DNA from: Pseudomonadota bacterium
GTDB taxonomy: Bacteria; Desulfobacterota; Binatia; Binatales; Binataceae
DNA: 64,000 nt
Reading direction: 5' to 3'
NCBI GenBank assembly: GCA_021323675.1
Contig: JAJPKP010000027.1
Coordinates: 152,317 to 216,316 of the forward strand
Part shown: piece after piece, positions 59,789 through 64,000 of the stretch
Position numbering within the stretch: position 1 is the first letter of the stretch
Layout: the number at the start of each line of letters is the position of its first letter
Position numbers and translations under genes: made by a program
The notes under the pieces: model-generated
What the model saw: only the letters and a program-made list of their open reading frames with translations
Told to the model about the DNA's origin: nothing
The model's database searches: none

Positions 59789-60760
59789 TGAGCAAGTCTA
59801 ATCGGAACAACCCCATCCGCTCAAGTGCATCCGACGCCACTTACACAATGATGGACTTTGACCGCGAGTTTCCTGACGATGCGGCTTGCCTCGAATGGCT
59901 CAAGAACCGGCTCTATCCCAACGGCATCCATTGCCCCAAGTGCAACAAGGTCACGAAGCATCATCGCGTTGCTTCGCGTCCGTCCTACGCCTGCCAGTTC
60001 TGCGGCCATCACGAACACCCGATGAAGGGCACAATCTTCGAGGACTCGGCTACGTCCTTGAAACTCTGGTTCCACGCAATCTTTCTGATGGCTTCCACAC
60101 GCTGCGGAATCAGCGCCAAGCAGCTAGAGCGCGAGCTAGGCGTGACCTACAAGACCGCATGGCGGATGTTCAACCGGATTCGGTCGCTGCTGGAAGAGAG
60201 CGACGGCGACCCGCTGAAAGGCAAAGTCGAGATGGACGAGAGCCTCTATGGCGGCAAGGACAAGAACAAGCACAAGAACAGGCGCAAGGGTTACGATGCG
60301 CACTATCAGGGCAAGACTACCGTGTTCGGCATGGTCGAGCGCGATGGGCGCGTTGCTGCTCGCGTGGTTTCTACCCCCGCGAAGTCAGGCGATCTGCTGC
60401 CAGAGGTCGGGGCGCGGGTGCTGCCCAGCACGATGATTTTCACCGACGAAGCGTACTTCTACGACCCGCTGGCAAATCATGGGCTACGGCCACAAGCGCG
60501 TGAATCATTCTGCCCAGGTCTACGTGTCAGGCGACGCGCACACGAACACCATTGAAGGCTTCTGGGGCCTGGCAAAGAACGGGATTCGTGGCGTGTACCA
60601 CAATGTCTCGCAGAAATATTTGCAGATGTACTTGAACGAGTACGCCTTCCGCTTCAATCGGCGGAAGAGCCTCGGAAAGCGTAACATGTTCGACGCGTTT
60701 GTTGGTTGTATCGAAAAGAAGTCTGCGGCCGCACGAAGCGCTGAAAAAAAAGAGCGGTGA
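59788..60760 (+). pseudogene. IS1595-family transposase, frameshifted (zinc ribbon plus ISXO2-like DDE domain)
   Basis: The first frame starts at ATG 59788 (MSKSNRNNPI) and carries a zinc ribbon (CPKC, CQFCG), a helix-turn-helix-like region (KQLERELGVTYKTAWRM) and the catalytic segments EMDESLYGGK and IFTDEAYFYD. At about 60470-60480 the reading shifts by one base into a second frame (MGYGHKRVNHSAQVYV, HTNTIEGFWGLAKNG). The second frame carries the remaining DDE-domain C terminus to 60760. Dropping one T in AAATCATGGG would restore a full-length protein. The frameshift probably inactivates it; no obvious slippery heptamer is present. The element's terminal inverted repeats could not be located by eye. 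Confidence 0.8.
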
Positions 60761-60783
60761 GCCTCTCCGAAAGCTGACCGCTC
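60744..60783 (-). terminator. minus-strand rho-independent terminator at the transposase 3' end
   Basis: GAGCGGT (60752-60758) pairs with ACCGCTC (60777-60783) in a stem of about 11 bp with one mismatch. Read on the minus strand it is followed by eight T residues (complement of A 60744-60751). It would end minus-strand transcripts from the protease and membrane-protein genes before they run antisense into the transposase. It overlaps the transposase stop codon. Confidence 0.5.
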
Positions 60784-60868
60784 AACATCGCGAGCGAATC
60801 ACTATCGCGTAAATACTCTTTTATGCGAAGTGTGTTCGTGTTGCAAGCATCAGGCAGGGAAACTCATC

Positions 60869-61249
60869 ATGTCGCGCAACAATATCATTCGCACCGCAAT
60901 GTTTTCTCATGCAAAAGACTTGCGGACATTGGTCAAGACTAAAGTGTCGATTGAGAAATACGAATCCGAAATGTCCGAGTCAGAGCGAAATGAATGGAAC
61001 AGCTTTCGCGAGCGACTGGAGCAGAATGACCGGACATATGTTCAAGCAACCAAAGAACCCCGCGCCGCGAGACCCGGAACACTGCTGGAGGAAACCGAGG
61101 TAGAGCAGCAAATGCTAGCCTCTACCGAACATCACGCGGAAGAGATCGCAAAGATTGCTAAGGAGATGAGTTCGTTTCTCGCCAAATTGCGCGTTACGCG
61201 TGAGCGACATCTTTCGCGATCCACGGCACGACGTAAACGAAAACGTTAA
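60869..61249 (+). CDS. highly charged basic protein of unknown function
   Basis: A 126-residue protein, predicted largely helical (coiled-coil-like) with a strongly basic C terminus (RSTARRKRKR). ATG 60869 is preferred over the GTG at 60830. Base composition is lower in GC and more lysine/glutamate-rich than in the flanking chromosome, which suggests transfer with the island. No domain is recognised. It lies between the transposase and two minus-strand genes. Confidence 0.55.
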   Translation: MSRNNIIRTAMFSHAKDLRTLVKTKVSIEKYESEMSESERNEWNSFRERLEQNDRTYVQATKEPRAARPGTLLEETEVEQQMLASTEHHAEEIAKIAKEMSSFLAKLRVTRERHLSRSTARRKRKR

Positions 61250-61272
61250 GAAGGCTTTTCGGTGCTTTGTCT

Positions 61273-61506
61273 TTAGTTCGAAAGGAATCGTCGCAAGGCA
61301 CGGCGCGTCGTTTCTACTGCTAAAACAAGAGCGATCACATAGCAGAAAATTCTAACCGCCAACGCGGGCGCGTGAGTATCATAGTACTCGGCACCAACCA
61401 CGATTCGATAAACGCCCATCACTGGCACGGAAGCCACGAACAGCCAGATCATGTAGCTGATGGGCAGAAGGACAACCACGATCAAGATTGTCAACAGCGG
61501 CTTCAC
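61273..61506 (-). CDS. small two-helix membrane protein
   Basis: A 77-residue protein with a long N-terminal hydrophobic region (about 3-36), a polar loop (EYYDTHAP) and a second helix (ALAVRIFCYVIALVLAV) before a basic tail (RRALRRFLSN). It lies 7 bases downstream of the trypsin-like protease gene on the same strand, so it is probably co-expressed. The function is unknown. Confidence 0.6.
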   Translation of the reverse strand: MKPLLTILIVVVLLPISYMIWLFVASVPVMGVYRIVVGAEYYDTHAPALAVRIFCYVIALVLAVETTRRALRRFLSN

Positions 61507-61513
61507 AGGGCAT

Positions 61514-62503
61514 CTATTGTTTGTTTTTCCGCCGTGTTGCCTTCTCTAGCGCACCAAAAAATTTCTTGCGACCGAGCGGCGGTATCGAAACGTCGCGGGG
61601 CTTTCGCTTCGAGCCTTCGGTATCATCAAGAATAGGCTTTACGCGCCGGCCGGCTTGTCGTGCTAGTCGCTCATCGTCACGCTTCCGTTGTTCCTGAAAC
61701 TGCTCCATGTCCAACATCTTCCCTATTTTCCATGCGGGAACAATGGCCGCCATTCCGCTTAGCGTGTCTACAAAATAATCGGTTTCGCTTGGTGCCTCGT
61801 CGTTCTCACTTTGAAACTTTACCGGTGATCTGACGGGAAGATGGCAAAAATTGATTCCAAGGATTCTCCCCGGAGGATCAAGAATAACGACCGACCCGCT
61901 GTAGCCACCTATCGACCGCAACTCGATCAAAATCGATTCCTGTTCGTGTCCCGTCTCCGGATTCGTGATCTGGCGCAAAGGCGATGCGATCGCGCCATGC
62001 TGGATCACCGGCTTGTTCGCATCGCGATGCTCATGGCCGAGAAACCTTCCCACCATGTATGCCGTGTCTCCGATTCCAACCCCGTTTGCCTTGAAGGCCT
62101 CTTGGGTGAGAAGCAACTCCGAATGGAAGATGCGACTGGCGAGATTCGGATCGGTGACACCCTCAAGCGAAGCGATCGCCACGTCATCACCATCAGGATG
62201 CGAAATCCAGCCATCGACTAGGTCGAACGTCACAGTCTGACCGCTCGCCTTGTTCATGCGCACGACCTGGCTTCCATGCGCGACAACATGGGCGTTTGTG
62301 ACGACGTAGACGTGACCCAGCGATGGAACTCGTTTTGAGGGTACTCCGAGAAGAAAACCCGTCGCCCCGCGCTCCTCGGCTGCGTCTGCGGACTCCTTCG
62401 ATGGATAGATGAACACCACCGAGTCCATCATGTAGTCCCGCAACCGCCTACCCATCACTTTGACCCATGTGAAAAATGGCGTCCCATCTGACGCCAATCG
62501 CAT
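61514..62503 (-). CDS. trypsin-like (chymotrypsin-fold) serine protease
   Basis: About 330 residues from ATG 62503; the frame is open to 62677, overlapping the lexA start, so an upstream start is less likely. The catalytic triad is readable as VVTNAHVV (His), DGDDVAIASL (Asp) and GGYSGSVVIL (Ser, GYSGS in place of GDSGG). No signal peptide or membrane helix is seen, so it is predicted cytosolic. The C-terminal 60 residues are rich in Arg/Lys/Glu and disordered-looking. It pairs with the small membrane protein downstream. Composition is lower in GC than the neighbourhood. Confidence 0.72.
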   Translation of the reverse strand: MRLASDGTPFFTWVKVMGRRLRDYMMDSVVFIYPSKESADAAEERGATGFLLGVPSKRVPSLGHVYVVTNAHVVAHGSQVVRMNKASGQTVTFDLVDGWISHPDGDDVAIASLEGVTDPNLASRIFHSELLLTQEAFKANGVGIGDTAYMVGRFLGHEHRDANKPVIQHGAIASPLRQITNPETGHEQESILIELRSIGGYSGSVVILDPPGRILGINFCHLPVRSPVKFQSENDEAPSETDYFVDTLSGMAAIVPAWKIGKMLDMEQFQEQRKRDDERLARQAGRRVKPILDDTEGSKRKPRDVSIPPLGRKKFFGALEKATRRKNKQ

Positions 62504-62553
62504 AATGCGCCGATGGCCGCAAACGACCGGCTGGATCGGATCATCTGGATCAT

Positions 62554-62594
62554 TAGACCATTTACCGATACCTACGTCTATGGGATATTTACCG
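62554..62594. promoter_or_regulatory. repeat-rich region upstream of lexA
   Basis: TAGAC (62554-62558) and GTCTA (62576-62580) are inverted with a 17-base spacer, and ATTTACCG occurs twice (62560-62567 and 62587-62594). These sit between the protease start and lexA. No CTGT-N8-ACAG or GAAC-N4-GTTC box is present. They are candidates for a lineage-specific LexA or protease regulator site. Confidence 0.3.
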
Positions 62595-62660
62595 TGCTCT
62601 TGCTGATTCGCCGTATTTTCGCCATCATTAGTTTCAATACCCCGGGCTGGGAGGATCGCC

Positions 62661-63269
62661 ATGGCAACGTTGACCAAGCGCCAAAAGCAGATGGTTGATT
62701 TCCTGGAGCGTTATATCAGCGAGCACGGGTATGCCCCGACCCTTGCAGAGATCGGCGAATATTTCGGCTTGTCGTCGCTCGCCACCGTGCATAAGCATCT
62801 TCGCAACCTTGAGCAAAAGGGCGCGATTCAACGGCAGCACAATCACAGCCGCGCGCTCGAACTGCCAAAGGCCAAGCAGCCGGGAGTCCGTGAGATAAAG
62901 CTCCATGGCACCGTCGCAGCCGGCGTTCCAATCGAGGCTATCGAGGCCAACGAGACCATCAGCGTGCCTGAGGAGTTTATCCGGCGCGATGAGACCTTCT
63001 GCCTGCGCGTCAAGGGAGAGTCGATGATCGAGGACGGCATCCGCGACGGCGACTACATAATCGTCGAGTCGCGCGATTTCGCCGACAACGGCGAGACCGT
63101 CATCGCGCTGGTAGGCGGCAACGAAGCGACCGTGAAGAAGTTCTACCGGGAGCCGGATGGGCGCGTGCGGCTACAGCCCGCCAACGCATCCATGCAGCCG
63201 ATCTTTGTCGATCCCAACGACCTGTCGATTCGCGGCGTGGTAGTGGGCTTGATGCGCCATTATCGCTAG
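62661..63269 (+). CDS. lexA: LexA repressor
   Basis: A 202-residue SOS repressor. The N-terminal winged helix-turn-helix shows APTLAEIGEYFGLSSLATVHKHL. The auto-cleavage site is A87-G88 (TVAAGVP). The catalytic dyad is S121 (GESMIEDG) and K159 (ATVKKFY). RecA filaments would trigger self-cleavage to derepress DNA-repair genes. GGGAGG lies upstream of the ATG. The operator of this lineage is not recognisable upstream. Confidence 0.95.
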   Translation: MATLTKRQKQMVDFLERYISEHGYAPTLAEIGEYFGLSSLATVHKHLRNLEQKGAIQRQHNHSRALELPKAKQPGVREIKLHGTVAAGVPIEAIEANETISVPEEFIRRDETFCLRVKGESMIEDGIRDGDYIIVESRDFADNGETVIALVGGNEATVKKFYREPDGRVRLQPANASMQPIFVDPNDLSIRGVVVGLMRHYR

Positions 63270-63371
63270 AGCGCGGAGGAATTGGATTTTCCGGCCGCGC
63301 CGTGAGGCTGACGGCGGCCTCATATCCGTCCCCAGCCGCCAGGGTCCGTGTTAGCGGCTAATTCCGGCTTC

Positions 63372-63569
63372 TCAGCAACAGCGGGTCGGGCCCTGATGAT
63401 GAGACGTCAGGGCGGCTTTTACCGCTCTGGTTCTCTCGCGACGAGACAGGCGGGAAAGGGAGGTCCAGCCGAGGCGGGCCGTGTTCAGCCTGATTACCTC
63501 GTCGCGCAGCGAAAGCCAGAACGAGCGCAACATCGGATGGATACGTGCGGAACGTCGCGAATCGATCAT
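63372..63569 (-). CDS. small basic protein coupled to cstA
   Basis: A 65-residue basic protein whose ATG (63569) overlaps the cstA stop codon (ATGA), so it is very likely translated with CstA. The sequence ends in two cysteines (PTRCC). CstA genes are often followed by a small YbdD/YjiX-type (DUF466) protein that also ends in cysteines, but the rest is too divergent for a firm assignment. Confidence 0.5.
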   Translation of the reverse strand: MIDSRRSARIHPMLRSFWLSLRDEVIRLNTARLGWTSLSRLSRRERTRAVKAALTSHHQGPTRCC

Positions 63570-64000
63570 GCCGCTTTCTCCGCAAGTCCGGTCTCCTCGG
63601 CGCCGCTCAGGATCCTCCTCCACGAGCGGATCGAGTCGGCCAGAATTATTACGACCACGGCCATAAAGAACGCGGTCAGAATCGCGTCGATTCTGTCGTT
63701 CCACACCAGCCGCCCGATCTCGTTGATGCGCGCGGCCAGGATGCCGGGTTGGCCGAGTTCACTCTCGAGCTTTGCCGCATGGGCCAGAAAGCCGATGTTG
63801 GCGAGCGGGCTCATGATCTTCTGGTAGCCCGCCGTCATCGTCACCGCCACCAGCCAAACCAGCGGCGTCAGCGTGACCCACGCATAGCGCGCCTTGCCGC
63901 TTCGGATCATCGCGCTGGTGGCGACGCATAGCGCGATCGTCGCCAGCATCTGATTGGCGATACCGAACAGCGGCCACAGCGAATTGATTCCACCGAGCGG
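63566..64000 (-). CDS. cstA: carbon starvation protein A, C-terminal part (gene runs off the right edge)
   Basis: The visible 144 residues read from the window edge ([16 protein letters not shown]) match the C-terminal half of CstA, a polytopic peptide/pyruvate-type transporter induced on carbon starvation. Other segments are [20 protein letters not shown] and the helix [17 protein letters not shown]. The 5' end lies outside the window. It overlaps a small gene at its stop codon and is convergent with lexA. Confidence 0.85.
   Translation of the reverse strand, partial: PLGGINSLWPLFGIANQMLATIALCVATSAMIRSGKARYAWVTLTPLVWLVAVTMTAGYQKIMSPLANIGFLAHAAKLESELGQPGILAARINEIGRLVWNDRIDAILTAFFMAVVVIILADSIRSWRRILSGAEETGLAEKAA

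Noticed and set aside
59700..60870. Terminal inverted repeats and target duplication of the IS1595-type element.
   Set aside because: By eye no convincing matching ends were found on either side of the transposase, so I do not give element boundaries.
1..64000. tRNA or rRNA genes.
   Set aside because: I saw no cloverleaf-like T-loop and acceptor pairing and no rRNA-like segment while reading; a dedicated tRNA scan would be needed to exclude them.

Overview
The window is dense, high-GC bacterial chromosome with many short or overlapping gene junctions. Several things point to a Gram-negative aerobe: an outer-membrane-style M48 lipoprotein, an MsbA-type exporter, a three-subunit type-B succinate dehydrogenase and a canonical LexA. 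Aromatic-degradation genes, two luciferase-like (LLM) oxidoreductases and a deazaflavin-type reductase suggest a soil or sediment organism related to Candidatus Binatota, Desulfobacterota-like or Acidobacteriota lineages. That placement is inference from gene content; no rRNA or tRNA gene was seen.

Layout. 1-6.4 kb: the tail of a membrane protein overlaps an exosortase-like gene, followed by an M48 peptidase, plsC, a Met/His-rich secreted protein, an ABC-2 exporter and a GNAT acetyltransferase. 6.4-13.8 kb: a TCA-cycle block (sdhCAB, mdh-sucCD, ndk) whose two transcription units carry nearly identical promoters. 13.9-25.2 kb: a selenium-binding/methanethiol-oxidase-type protein overlapping a polytopic membrane protein, a crotonase, a kelch-type protein, an MFS carrier, an MsbA-like exporter behind a sigma-54-type promoter, and a large thaumatin-like secreted protein.

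25.3-36.5 kb: a catabolic cluster that reads as a complete hydroquinone route. It has two-subunit hydroquinone dioxygenase (hapC/hapD), semialdehyde dehydrogenase, maleylacetate reductase and an intradiol (hydroxyquinol-type) dioxygenase, plus an LLM oxidoreductase, an amidohydrolase, an MHS permease and a divergent MarR regulator. Beside it lies a 4-hydroxybutyryl-CoA dehydratase/HpaB-family protein lacking the iron-sulfur ligands, behind a perfect palindrome. 36.7-49 kb: a protein of unknown function, a CoA-transferase, TlpA, a BolA-GrxD pair, esterases, a DUF882 protein, a GT4/glycogen-debranching pair and F420-type oxidoreductases.

49-59.5 kb: a single-chain biotin-dependent acyl-CoA carboxylase, a patatin, a SLSKFQ-type membrane protein, a GH46-like/peptidoglycan-binding protein, a lipase and a reductase-ferredoxin pair. 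59.7-62.6 kb: a lower-GC island with a frameshifted IS1595-type transposase, an unknown basic protein, a two-helix membrane protein and a trypsin-like protease. 62.6-64 kb: lexA and the 3' end of cstA with a small coupled gene.

No CRISPR array, prophage or rRNA operon is visible. The best candidates for new biology are the hydroquinone cluster with its ligand-less dehydratase homologue, the thaumatin-like protein with an unusual C terminus, the shared TCA promoter, the patatin/membrane/GH46 trio, and the protease island.
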